Below, piece by piece: positions 7,565 through 14,926 of a stretch of 64,000 bases of DNA. Origin of the DNA: Oscillospiraceae bacterium (GTDB taxonomy: Bacteria > Bacillota > Clostridia > Oscillospirales > Oscillospiraceae). A model generated the notes under the pieces. That model searched no databases. It saw only the letters and a list, made by a program, of their open reading frames with translations, and was not told where the DNA came from. Within the stretch, counting starts at the first letter, position 1. Every line of letters starts with the position of its first letter. The stretch covers positions 1-64,000 of the forward strand of contig SVKK01000002.1 in NCBI GenBank assembly GCA_015068425.1. The letters are read 5' to 3'. Both the position numbers and the translations under genes were made by a program.

Positions 7565-8869
7565 ATGCTGATGACTGAACTTATTACAAAAAAACGCGAC
7601 GGCGGAGTGCTTAATAAGGAAGAAATAGACTTTATGATAGAAGGCTATACCCGTGGGGATATTCCTGATTATCAGATGTCTGCCATGCTGATGGCTATGT
7701 ATTTTCGCGGACTCAATAAAGAGGAGACTGTAAATCTCACTATGGCTATGATGCACTCCGGCGATACCATAGATCTTTCCGCCATATCCGGTGTGAAAGC
7801 TGATAAACACTCCACCGGTGGTGTGGGAGATAAGACCAGCCTTGTGCTTTGTCCAATGGTTGCCGCCCAGGGCGTTAAGATGGCAAAGATGAGCGGACGC
7901 GGTCTGGGTCATACGGGAGGAACAATAGATAAACTTGAATCCTTTCCCGGTTTCAGCTGCGATCTCAGCTCTGAGAAGTTCTTTGACAATGTTAACAATG
8001 TGGGTTTTGCTATTGCGGCTCAGACCGCGGATGTTGTTCCCGCCGATAAAAAGCTTTATGCCCTTCGTGATGTAACGAGCACTGTTGCAGTCCGTGGACT
8101 TATTGTCAGCTCCATTATGTCCAAAAAGCTGGCTGCGGGCGCTGATATAATAATCCTCGATGTTAAGGTGGGAAGCGGCGGCTTTATGAAGACCGTTGAG
8201 GATGCCCGCCTGCTGGCAAGTGAAATGGTGGAAGTCGGAAAAGCAGCGGGAAGAAAAACCGTTGCCGTTATGACGGATATGGATTCCCCCCTTGGCTCCT
8301 GCGTTGGCAACGCTCTCGAAGTGAAGGAGGCAATTTCCGCCCTCAAGGGTAAAACAAAGGGAGACCTTGTTGAGCTTTGCCTTACCATAGGTGCAAACAT
8401 ACTTCTTGAAGGCGGTATTGCAGAGAGCGAGGAGCAGGCAAGAGCCATGCTGCAGGCATCCATCGATGACGGAAGCGCCCTTAAAAAGCTTGCCGAGTTT
8501 GTTGAAGCGCAGGGTGGCGACAGCGCTGCTGTTTATGACACAAGCCTGCTTCCCGAAGCACCTATAAAGTATGAAGCTCTCAGCTCCTGCAGCGGCTACG
8601 TAAAGAGCATGCAGGCGGACGGAATAGGTCTTGTCAGCCTCCATCTGGGCGGCGGAAGAGTCACCAAGGAGAGCGAAATCGATCTTGGTGTGGGACTTGT
8701 TCTCCATAAGAAAACCGGTGACTATGTTTCCGAGGGAGAGAGCCTTGCAACCATCCACGCATCAAGTATGGAAAAAGCCCTTGCTGCTGCGGATATGCTC
8801 CGCTCCTGCTATGAATTCAGCAGCGAAAAAGGAGAGGAGAGTCCCTTTATAAAGGGCATAGTCAGATAA
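7565..8869 (+). CDS. pdp: Pyrimidine-nucleoside phosphorylase (thymidine/uridine phosphorylase)
   Basis: Salvage enzyme that splits uridine, thymidine and deoxyuridine with phosphate to give the base and (deoxy)ribose 1-phosphate. The 434-residue length equals that of Firmicute pyrimidine-nucleoside phosphorylases. The phosphate-binding segment KHSTGGVGDK (81-90) and the family signature SGRGLGHTGGT (110-120) are present, followed by the C-terminal barrel-sandwich domain ending near IHASSMEKAL. AAAAGGTGG sits 9 nt before the ATG at 7565, so the in-frame ATG at 7556, which touches the ribosome binding site, is rejected. The gene has its own promoter and terminator. The sequence alone does not decide between uridine and thymidine preference. 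Confidence 0.96.
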   Translation: MLMTELITKKRDGGVLNKEEIDFMIEGYTRGDIPDYQMSAMLMAMYFRGLNKEETVNLTMAMMHSGDTIDLSAISGVKADKHSTGGVGDKTSLVLCPMVAAQGVKMAKMSGRGLGHTGGTIDKLESFPGFSCDLSSEKFFDNVNNVGFAIAAQTADVVPADKKLYALRDVTSTVAVRGLIVSSIMSKKLAAGADIIILDVKVGSGGFMKTVEDARLLASEMVEVGKAAGRKTVAVMTDMDSPLGSCVGNALEVKEAISALKGKTKGDLVELCLTIGANILLEGGIAESEEQARAMLQASIDDGSALKKLAEFVEAQGGDSAAVYDTSLLPEAPIKYEALSSCSGYVKSMQADGIGLVSLHLGGGRVTKESEIDLGVGLVLHKKTGDYVSEGESLATIHASSMEKALAAADMLRSCYEFSSEKGEESPFIKGIVR

Positions 8870-8875
8870 TTATGT

Positions 8876-8920
8876 AAACCAAAGTCCCGAGTTTTCCGGG
8901 ACTTTGGTTTTTTATTTTTT
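8876..8920 (+). terminator. Intrinsic terminator of pdp
   Basis: Long stem, arms 8876-8889 and 8897-8910 (AAACCAAAGTCCCG / CGGGACTTTGGTTT), then a T-rich tract. It overlaps the end of spoVAE on the other strand. Confidence 0.9.
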
Positions 8921-9280
8921 CTCTCTTGCCTTGAACAGCAGGGAAAAGAGCAGACCGAAGAGTAAGGCTGCGCAAATTCCTGCTGCAGAGGCGGTCAAGC
9001 CTCCCGTAAAAACGCCGAGAAGCCCCTTTTCGTCAACGGCTTTGCGCACGCCTTTGGCAAGAACATTTCCAAAGCCTGTAAGAGGGACGGATGCGCCCGC
9101 ACCTGCCCAATCCAGAAGGGGCTCGTATACACCAAGTGCGCCGAGAACAACACCTGCGACAACATACAGGGTTAAAATTCTCGCCGGGGTAAGGCGGGTT
9201 TTATCTATGAGAATCTGGGCGATAACACAGAAAGCCCCGCCCACGGCAAAAGCCTTAAGATAGGTGAATAAAGTTTCCAT
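8912..9280 (-). CDS. spoVAE: Stage V sporulation protein AE
   Basis: Small membrane protein (122 residues, three to four transmembrane helices, conserved GAGASVPLTGFGN loop at about 60-72). It belongs to the SpoVA channel, which moves dipicolinic acid into the forespore and releases it at germination. The ATG directly abuts the stop codon of spoVAD, so translation is coupled. In Bacillus and most clostridia the order is spoVAC-spoVAD-spoVAE; spoVAC is not found upstream here. Expression in the forespore under SigG is known for the family. I saw no convincing SigG promoter. Confidence 0.92.
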   Translation of the reverse strand: METLFTYLKAFAVGGAFCVIAQILIDKTRLTPARILTLYVVAGVVLGALGVYEPLLDWAGAGASVPLTGFGNVLAKGVRKAVDEKGLLGVFTGGLTASAAGICAALLFGLLFSLLFKAREKK

Positions 9281-10300
9281 TCAGTTTTCCTCTAAAAATT
9301 CTATTGCAAGAGCGTGGCATATACCCGGTATGCTCTCTCCCTGCATTGAGCTGACAGGACTCATAAGAGCCCCTGTAGGTGCGAAGAGAACTCTTTTCCA
9401 CATTCCCTCGCGTAAGCATTTAATTATATGGCCGCATAGAACACTGGCGGCGCAGCCGCAGCCCGAGCCTCCGCAATGGGTGTCCTGAGCACGGATGTTG
9501 TATAAAAGTATTCCGCAGTCGGTGAAAACCTTTGGCATTTTCAGCCTGTCCCGCTCAAATAATTCTGCAAGAATTTCGTGTCCGAACCTGCCCAAGTCTC
9601 CTGTTATGACGGCATCATAATATTGCGCTTCTCTGCCGGTATCTTTGAAATGGGTCATAAGTGTGTCATAGGCAGCGGGAGCCATCGCCGCTCCCATATT
9701 GGAGCTGTCCGTAATGCCTGCGTCAATTATTTTCCCGCTTGTGATATGGGTGATACGGGGTCCGATCCCTTTGCGGGAGAGAATTGCCGCGCCGGAAGCT
9801 GTTGCTGTCCACTGGGCAGTGGGACTTCGCTGACCGCCGTATTCAAGAGGAAGACGAAACTGGCGCTCTGCCGAGCAGAAATGGGAGCTTGTCATAGCGC
9901 AGATATTTTCCGCAAAGCCACCGTCGATGAGCATTGCTCCGATGCTGAGGCTTTCGCCCATTGTTGAGCAGGCGCCGTATAATCCGAGAAAGGGGATAGT
10001 GCTGTCCTTGGCGGCAAAGGAAGAGCCTGTGCATTGGTTGAGGAGATCACCTGCAAGAAGAAACTGAATATCATCTTCCTTCTTGCCGGCTTTTTTTAAA
10101 ACTGTGTCATAGCACTGACGCAGCATTGTGCTTTCAGCCTTTTCCCAGCTTTTTTCACCGAAATAAGAGTCGGTGCTTATATAATCAAAGCGTTCACGCA
10201 GAGGACCTTCGCCTTCTTTTTTACCCACAACTGCTGCCTCTGCGGTAAAGTATGGGGCTGATGTAAAGCGGATACTCTGCTTACCTATATGTTTGGCCAT
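9281..10300 (-). CDS. spoVAD: Stage V sporulation protein AD
   Basis: Dipicolinic-acid-binding soluble member of the SpoVA complex with a thiolase-like fold. It is 339 residues from the ATG at 10300, which follows GGGAGAAG; the open frame upstream of that is not part of the gene. Typical segments are GKQSIRF near the start, YISTDSYFGEKSWEKAE, LAGDLLNQC, the FLGLYGACSTMGESL core, and a C-terminal CGGSGCGCAASV stretch. It opens a two-gene unit with spoVAE. The region immediately upstream is the divergent def promoter, so no spoVAC gene can be in this operon. Confidence 0.95.
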   Translation of the reverse strand: MAKHIGKQSIRFTSAPYFTAEAAVVGKKEGEGPLRERFDYISTDSYFGEKSWEKAESTMLRQCYDTVLKKAGKKEDDIQFLLAGDLLNQCTGSSFAAKDSTIPFLGLYGACSTMGESLSIGAMLIDGGFAENICAMTSSHFCSAERQFRLPLEYGGQRSPTAQWTATASGAAILSRKGIGPRITHITSGKIIDAGITDSSNMGAAMAPAAYDTLMTHFKDTGREAQYYDAVITGDLGRFGHEILAELFERDRLKMPKVFTDCGILLYNIRAQDTHCGGSGCGCAASVLCGHIIKCLREGMWKRVLFAPTGALMSPVSSMQGESIPGICHALAIEFLEEN

Positions 10301-10355
10301 TATTTTCTTCTCCCTTTTTTTAGGGTAGTTTTTCCCGGGAAATAAAAATAATACA

Positions 10356-10385
10356 TTTACCGCAGTAGGGAAGATGTAGTATAAT
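10356..10385 (+). promoter_or_regulatory. Probable SigA-type promoter of def
   Basis: TATAAT at 10380-10385 with a weak TTTACC -35 box 18 nt upstream (10356-10361). GGAGGA and the def ATG follow. Confidence 0.55.
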
Positions 10386-10412
10386 AAAGAAAAACTATGG
10401 AGGAAGCTTTCT

Positions 10413-10823
10413 ATGGTCAGAGATATAATGAAAGATCCGATTTTTCTTGGACGAAAATCTCTCCCGGCTGCAAAGGAGGATATCGGCGCAGCAAGGGATT
10501 TGCTTGAAACTCTGATTGCCCACCGGGATGGCTGCGTTGGAATGGCGGCAAATATGATCGGGGTCAGCAAGAGAATAATTGCCGTTAATGACGAGGGGAA
10601 TTATCTTCTTATGCTCAATCCTGTGATTTTGAAATTTTCCGGTCCTTATGAAACGGAAGAAGGCTGCCTTTCTCTCAGCGGAGTTCGCCCCACAAGGCGC
10701 TATAAAAGCATAAAAGTACAGTATGAAACCGTGGATTTCGAGAAAAGGATAAAAACCTTCACCGACTATACGGCTCAGATAATCCAGCACGAAATCGACC
10801 ACTGCAACGGCATTTTGATATAA
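10413..10823 (+). CDS. def: Peptide deformylase, short clostridial type
   Basis: Removes the formyl group from nascent N-terminal formyl-methionine using a metal ion. The 136-residue protein has metal ligands Cys85 (EGCLS) and His126/His130 with catalytic Glu127 (QHEIDH). Motif 1 reads GMAANMIG (43-50), so the usual glutamine of GxGLAAxQ is replaced by methionine. The same variant occurs in many short clostridial homologues, whose activity is less well tested than that of canonical Def. GGAGGA precedes the ATG at 10413. Directly after the stop codon begins the first copy of the dispersed palindromic element. Confidence 0.9.
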   Translation: MVRDIMKDPIFLGRKSLPAAKEDIGAARDLLETLIAHRDGCVGMAANMIGVSKRIIAVNDEGNYLLMLNPVILKFSGPYETEEGCLSLSGVRPTRRYKSIKVQYETVDFEKRIKTFTDYTAQIIQHEIDHCNGILI

Positions 10824-11058
10824 GCCTGAGCCATACAATCCAAACCCGTTTCTGAAATCATATCCGTCGGCATTGCTGCGTTATCGGCTATTGAGGGGCA
10901 CAAAGCCCATCTGCAAGCCTCTGCCTTGCACTGCCTTAGTATATGACTTCAGAAATCTGCGACTTCACGGGAGCGGATTTTTGTTTCAGGCAAATTAAAA
11001 ACAAAGCGTGATAAGAAACTTATACCCGCGGAGCGGGTTCGGATTATATAGCTCAGGC
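10824..11058 (+). repeat. Dispersed palindromic element, copy 1
   Basis: A 235-bp intergenic element with a long terminal inverted repeat: 5' arm 10824-10848 (GCCTGAGCCATACAATCC...) and 3' arm 11034-11058 (...GGATTATATAGCTCAGGC), 22 of 25 positions complementary. An inner arm pair is TTTCTGAAATCATAT against ATATGACTTCAGAAA. Smaller inner hairpins are GGGC/GCCC and GCAAG/CTTGC. It shares overall order and much sequence with 61437-61705. It has no coding capacity. It could be a MITE-like element or a structured RNA. Confidence 0.8.
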
Positions 11059-11075
11059 TAAGAGGAGGAAAAATA

Positions 11076-11834
11076 ATGATAGTTTATTTCACCGGAACCG
11101 GCAACAGCCGCTACTGCGCCGAGGCTCTCGGTCATTTTCTTGAAGACGAGGTAACAGATTCAAGAGCTTTTATAAAAAACGGCATTGCCGCGGAGCTTAT
11201 AAGCGATAAACCCTGGGTTTTCGTAGGTCCTGTTTACGCCTGGCAAATGGCTCATGTTTTTGAAGACTTTATCCGCAGCGGAAGCTTTGAGGGAAGCCGA
11301 GATGCATATTTTCTTATTACCTGCGGAGGTTCAATTGCAGGAGCTGGCAAGTATATGGAAAAGCTCTGCAAGGAAAAGGGGCTTAACTATATGGGAACGC
11401 TCCCCGTAGTTATGCCTGAAAACTATGTGGCAATGTTCGCAGTACCCGATGAGGATAAATCGGCAAAGATGATTAGAATTGCCCGAAAGCGAATCGAAAA
11501 ATATGCCGTTTCAATCTCCGAAGGGAAGGCTTTTGAGGAAGGTAAAAAGGGATTTATGGATAAATTCCTCTCCGGCGCAGTCAATACTGGATTTTATAAA
11601 GGCTTTGTCAGCGCCAAAAAGTTTTATACCACCGATAAGTGCATTGCCTGCGGCAAGTGCGTTGAGCTTTGCCCTTTGAATAACATAAGCATTGTGGATG
11701 GCAAGGTGAAATGGGGAGGCAACTGCACCCATTGCATGGCCTGCATCAGCTATTGCCCCACCGAAGCTATTGAATACGGAAAGGCAAGCATAGGAAAGAG
11801 AAGATACCGCTGCGAGAAATTTTCCGTAGAATGA
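11076..11834 (+). CDS. EFR1 family ferrodoxin (flavodoxin-like domain plus two 4Fe-4S clusters)
   Basis: A 252-residue redox protein. The N-terminal flavodoxin-like domain begins IVYFTGTGNSRYCAEAL, an FMN-phosphate loop. The C-terminal part (about 185-235) carries two ferredoxin motifs, CIACGKCVELCP and CTHCMACISYCP, each binding a 4Fe-4S cluster. It would move low-potential electrons in the cytoplasm of an anaerobe. The electron partner is unknown. AGGAGG precedes the ATG. The gene is monocistronic, between the repeat element and a bidirectional terminator shared with the NSS transporter gene. Confidence 0.92.
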   Translation: MIVYFTGTGNSRYCAEALGHFLEDEVTDSRAFIKNGIAAELISDKPWVFVGPVYAWQMAHVFEDFIRSGSFEGSRDAYFLITCGGSIAGAGKYMEKLCKEKGLNYMGTLPVVMPENYVAMFAVPDEDKSAKMIRIARKRIEKYAVSISEGKAFEEGKKGFMDKFLSGAVNTGFYKGFVSAKKFYTTDKCIACGKCVELCPLNNISIVDGKVKWGGNCTHCMACISYCPTEAIEYGKASIGKRRYRCEKFSVE

Positions 11835-11846
11835 GATGCCGAAAAT

Positions 11847-11882
11847 AAAAAAGACAGACACAATACTGTGTCTGTCTTTTTT
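11847..11882. terminator. Bidirectional terminator
   Basis: Perfect 16-bp arms (11847-11862 and 11867-11882, core GACAGACACA/TGTGTCTGTC) with A and T tracts on the two sides. It serves the convergent EFR1 and NSS genes. Confidence 0.92.
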
Positions 11883-11894
11883 ATGCTTGATAAA

Positions 11895-13295
11895 TCAGAA
11901 GGAAAGAATGCCAAGAGCCTGCAGAAGGAGCAGGAGGAGCATAATGGGAGCAACAACCTTTACCATAACGGAATAGAGACCCTTGCGACCGAACTTCAGA
12001 CCGCCGAAAGTAACTTCTTCGATGATGGACTTGGGCTTGATGATCCAGCCAACAAGGATGCAGCTGGCGATAGCAACAACAGGCATAAAGATGTAGTTGC
12101 TGATATAGTCGAGAACGTCGAGAATCTGTGCAACACTGCCGTTGGGAAGGGTGAGCTCAAAGTAGAAGACGTTGTAGCCGAGGCAGACAACAATACCCAT
12201 AAGGTAAGTGACAACAGATACGACGATAGTGGACTTTCTGCGGCTCCATCCGAACTTATCCATACAGCTGGAGACAATGGCTTCAAGCAGGGATACGGAG
12301 GAGGTGAGAGCTGCAAAAACAACGGTGATAAAGAAGATGATACCGATAATGTCGCCGGCAACGCCCATTGCGGCAAAAATCTTGGGCATGGAGACAAACA
12401 TAAGGCTGGGGCCTGCGGTCATGCCCTCGGTGCCCATAAAGGTAAAGACAGCGGGAACGATCATAAGACCGGCAAGGAATGCCACGATAGTATCAAAGAA
12501 CTCGATGCGGTTGACGCTCTTGACCAGATTGGTGTCCTTCTTAACGTAGGAACCATAGGTGATCATAATACCCATAGCAACGGAAATGGAGTAGAAGAGC
12601 TGACCCATTGCGTCAGTGAGGACAACAAGGAACTTCTGGAAGGTCATACCCTCAAAGTTGGGAACTACATAAACCAGCAGACCCTGAAGACCGGTGCGGG
12701 TAACGCCGCTTTCGTCGGTGTGACTGAGGGTGAGAGAGAAGATGGAGATGCCAACGATGAGCACAAGAAGGATGGGCATCAAAATCTTGGAAAGACGCTC
12801 AACGCCGGAGTTAACACCCTTGTATACTACGAAAACATTGGCTGCAAAGAAAATGGTGAACCAAATGAGGGGGCTCCACTGAGCGGTTATAAAGCCGGTG
12901 AAATAACCGTCGGCAGTGGCTTCAGCGCCGGAAAAGGTTATATAGGCTGCAAGATACTTCAAAACCCAGCCGCCTATAGCGCTGTAGTAGGGAAGAATCA
13001 TAACGGGAATAATGCAGGCAATAATGCCGACCCAACCCATTTTCTTGCTGAGGACAGCGTATGCAGTGAGGGGACTCTGGCCGGTTTTGCGTCCGATAGC
13101 GATTTCGGTAGTGAGAAGCGCGAAACCGAAGGTTATAACAAGAATAAGATAAACAAGCAGGAACACACCGCCGCCGTCTTTTGCGGCAAGATAGGGGAAA
13201 CGCCAGATGTTGCCAAGACCGACAGCGCTGCCGGCTGCGGCAAGAACGAATCCCAGAGAACCGGTGAATCTGCTTCTTGCAGATTTATTTTCCAT
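11895..13295 (-). CDS. Sodium-dependent transporter, neurotransmitter:sodium symporter (NSS/SNF) family
   Basis: Inner-membrane amino-acid:Na+ symporter of the LeuT fold, 466 residues with about eleven to twelve helices. The family signature GSAVGLGNIWRFPYL (22-36) forms the sodium and substrate site in helix 1. Bacterial relatives carry hydrophobic or aromatic amino acids such as leucine, tryptophan and tyrosine. The nearby aromatic 2-oxoacid genes make an aromatic substrate plausible but unproved. GAGGAG precedes the ATG and a good promoter lies at 13331-13359. Confidence 0.93.
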   Translation of the reverse strand: MENKSARSRFTGSLGFVLAAAGSAVGLGNIWRFPYLAAKDGGGVFLLVYLILVITFGFALLTTEIAIGRKTGQSPLTAYAVLSKKMGWVGIIACIIPVMILPYYSAIGGWVLKYLAAYITFSGAEATADGYFTGFITAQWSPLIWFTIFFAANVFVVYKGVNSGVERLSKILMPILLVLIVGISIFSLTLSHTDESGVTRTGLQGLLVYVVPNFEGMTFQKFLVVLTDAMGQLFYSISVAMGIMITYGSYVKKDTNLVKSVNRIEFFDTIVAFLAGLMIVPAVFTFMGTEGMTAGPSLMFVSMPKIFAAMGVAGDIIGIIFFITVVFAALTSSVSLLEAIVSSCMDKFGWSRRKSTIVVSVVTYLMGIVVCLGYNVFYFELTLPNGSVAQILDVLDYISNYIFMPVVAIASCILVGWIIKPKSIIEEVTFGGLKFGRKGLYSVMVKVVAPIMLLLLLLQALGILSF

Positions 13296-13330
13296 ATTTT
13301 TTCTCCTCTTTCTAAATGAATAGTAAGTGA

Positions 13331-13359
13331 ATTATAACTCTTTTGCAGACATATATCAA
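13331..13359 (-). promoter_or_regulatory. SigA-type promoter of the NSS transporter gene
   Basis: Minus-strand TTGATA (plus 13354-13359), 17-nt spacer, TATAAT (plus 13331-13336). Confidence 0.75.
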
Positions 13360-13383
13360 GAAAAAAGAAAAAAATAACAAAGT

Positions 13384-13423
13384 AAAATCCTCCGGCAATC
13401 TCTTAGCCGGAGGATATTTTTTA
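13384..13423 (-). terminator. Intrinsic terminator after the YczE-like gene
   Basis: Stem ATCCTCCGGC (13387-13396) / GCCGGAGGAT (13406-13415) between two minus-strand genes. It overlaps the stop codon of the YczE-like gene and is followed on the minus strand by a T-rich run. Confidence 0.75.
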
Positions 13424-14062
13424 TTTGGTTTTTACAGGCCAGGGGGGCATATTAAGCTTCGGGAAATGTTTGTTGAATATTCCGATGCACCTGCCCACAA
13501 AAATCGCGGTGCAGACGGTGCCGAGACCTACGGAATGGAGAGAACCCGTGCAGCTGAGGTCGATAATAACGCTTGTGGCGACCCAGATAATATCGCCGCA
13601 GGTTTTAACTCGTGAGAGGGGGAGCTTATACACGGCACTTATTGTGCGCATAAATGCATCGGGAGCGGGAAGCATCAGGTCAGCACCCACTATGAGCACG
13701 ACACCAAGAGCCGAAACGATGATACCGGGAACCAGAAGCACAAGGCGAATCCAGAATGAGCTGATAGTGAAATCTATAAGCAGCATACAAAGGTCAATAA
13801 GATAACCGAAGCCGATTGCCAGAGGCAGGGTAAGTATTATTCGCAGTGTTGGTCTGCGGTTGACCACAATCTGGCCGATTACGCAGAAGACATGGAAGGC
13901 AATGGTGACATTGCCCAAGGTAAAGGGAGTTACGCTGCTTATGGCATCGGGGACAGAGCTGATGGGAGAAATACCCATATTCAGCCGCTTGATAAAAACA
14001 AGCCCCACAGCCATAAAAATTAGACCCAGAATATATTGGGGAATACGCCGTTTCAGATTCAT
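13421..14062 (-). CDS. YczE/YitT-like integral membrane protein
   Basis: A 213-residue membrane protein with about five to six helices. The pattern GLIFMAVGLVFIKRLNMGISPISSVP matches the YczE/DUF6198 membrane protein family: an N-terminal helix, a short loop with a Gly-Ile-Ser-Pro motif, then helices with large hydrophobic runs. Its molecular function is not established for the family. The ribosome binding site is poor (GAAAGAAACGG) but a promoter with -10 TAAAAT lies upstream. It lies between spoIIID and the transporter gene on the same strand and may belong to neither unit. Confidence 0.85.
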   Translation of the reverse strand: MNLKRRIPQYILGLIFMAVGLVFIKRLNMGISPISSVPDAISSVTPFTLGNVTIAFHVFCVIGQIVVNRRPTLRIILTLPLAIGFGYLIDLCMLLIDFTISSFWIRLVLLVPGIIVSALGVVLIVGADLMLPAPDAFMRTISAVYKLPLSRVKTCGDIIWVATSVIIDLSCTGSLHSVGLGTVCTAIFVGRCIGIFNKHFPKLNMPPWPVKTK

Positions 14063-14093
14063 AAGTGCACCGTTTCTTTCTGTTTATGCAGTT

Positions 14094-14122
14094 ATTTTAC
14101 ATTAGTTTTCGAAAAAAAACAA
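14094..14122 (-). promoter_or_regulatory. Probable SigA-type promoter of the YczE-like gene
   Basis: Minus-strand TTGTTT (plus 14117-14122), 17-nt spacer, TAAAAT (plus 14094-14099), between the spoIIID stop and this gene. Confidence 0.5.
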
Positions 14123-14123
14123 G

Positions 14124-14372
14124 TTATTTTCCCTTGTACTTTATCCTGGTTGCCTCGCCGCCACGAAGATGACGCTCGGCTTTGTTCTGCTCCAGCACAG
14201 CCTTTGCCTGTCTGTATAGGATAGGATGAGTTTTATCAAGTCTTTCGGTGAGGTCCTTGTGTACGGTGGATTTGCTTACGCCGAATTTCTTTGCGGCTGC
14301 GCGAACCGTTGCGCCGTTTTCCACTATGTACTGGGCGAGACGAACTGCCCTTTCTTCTATATCGCTGTTCAC
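14124..14372 (-). CDS. spoIIID: Stage III sporulation transcriptional regulator SpoIIID
   Basis: Small mother-cell DNA-binding protein that switches SigE-dependent genes on and off before SigK takes over. From the GTG at 14372 it has 82 residues (MNSDIEERAVRLAQYIVENG...), which aligns end to end with the Bacillus protein. The helix-turn-helix AAKKFGVSKSTVHKDLTERL is almost identical to the family, and the basic tail HLRGGEATRIKYK is the conserved C-terminal DNA-contacting region. GGAG lies 8 nt before this GTG. A GTG three codons upstream would place the ribosome binding site on the start, so it is rejected. A SigE-like promoter lies 30 bp upstream. Confidence 0.96.
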   Translation of the reverse strand: MNSDIEERAVRLAQYIVENGATVRAAAKKFGVSKSTVHKDLTERLDKTHPILYRQAKAVLEQNKAERHLRGGEATRIKYKGK

Positions 14373-14402
14373 ATTGACCACTCCAAACTATTATGCTGTT
14401 TG

Positions 14403-14431
14403 AGTATATGCTTAATTTTGGAGCGGTATGA
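14403..14431 (-). promoter_or_regulatory. Candidate SigE promoter of spoIIID
   Basis: On the minus strand, TCATACC (plus 14425-14431) is followed after 14 nt by CATATACT (plus 14403-14410). The known Bacillus SigE consensus is about kmATATT-14-CATACAhT. Position and spacing fit a SigE-controlled gene. Confidence 0.5.
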
Positions 14432-14437
14432 AATAAT

Positions 14438-14471
14438 AAAAACGGTATGAGATAAAGTATCTCATACCGTT
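14438..14471 (-). terminator. Terminator of the paaK-ACT unit
   Basis: Perfect 14-bp stem (AACGGTATGAGATA at 14441-14454, TATCTCATACCGTT at 14458-14471). On the minus strand a TTTTTATTATTT run follows. Confidence 0.85.
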
Positions 14472-14477
14472 ATGTTA

Positions 14478-14912
14478 TCAGAGCGCCTCTATATCCTCCT
14501 GCTCGAGGACAATAATGCCTTTTGCGGAAAGTGCAGCTGTGGCCTTTGCGGCATCTGCGGTTTTGAAGATTATATATGCGTGTTCTGCGTCGTGTCCTCC
14601 GAGGAAGGCATACATATACTCAACATTTATACCCACTGTGCCGAGACCTGCAAGAACCTTGCCAAGACCGCCGGGGGTATCGGGGATTTGGGCGGCAACA
14701 ACAGGAGTCACGGTGCAGACAAAACCGGCGTCCTTGAGAAGATGTGATGCGTCATAGAGCTTGTCAACTATGATCCTTGCGATTCCAAAGTCTCCCGCTT
14801 CCGCAAGGGAAAGGGCTCGCATATCAATATGACCTTCGGCAAGTGCCTCGCACATATTTTGCAGTGCGTTTGGTTTGTTTTCAAGAAAAACGGAGATCTG
14901 ATTAATACTCAT
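14478..14912 (-). CDS. ACT-domain protein, probable amino-acid-binding partner of PaaK
   Basis: A 144-residue protein made of two ACT domains in tandem (about 1-70 and 71-144, starting ISVFLENKPNALQNMCEAL and GGLGKVLAGLG). ACT domains bind amino acids and regulate metabolic enzymes. Genes of this type commonly sit directly after phenylacetate-CoA ligase genes in clostridia and archaea, as here (14 bp apart, same strand). It probably senses an aromatic or branched amino acid. The ligand and the regulated enzyme are inferred from context only. Confidence 0.88.
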   Translation of the reverse strand: MSINQISVFLENKPNALQNMCEALAEGHIDMRALSLAEAGDFGIARIIVDKLYDASHLLKDAGFVCTVTPVVAAQIPDTPGGLGKVLAGLGTVGINVEYMYAFLGGHDAEHAYIIFKTADAAKATAALSAKGIIVLEQEDIEAL

Positions 14913-14926
14913 TTTAGTTCCTCCTT

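Noticed and set aside
7514..8758. 414-codon minus-strand open frame
   Set aside because: It runs antisense to the well-supported pyrimidine-nucleoside phosphorylase gene and has no recognisable protein features.
11868..13319. 483-codon plus-strand open frame, rich in Asn, Asp, Gly and His
   Set aside because: Antisense shadow of the NSS transporter. The composition is what the complement of a hydrophobic membrane protein gives.
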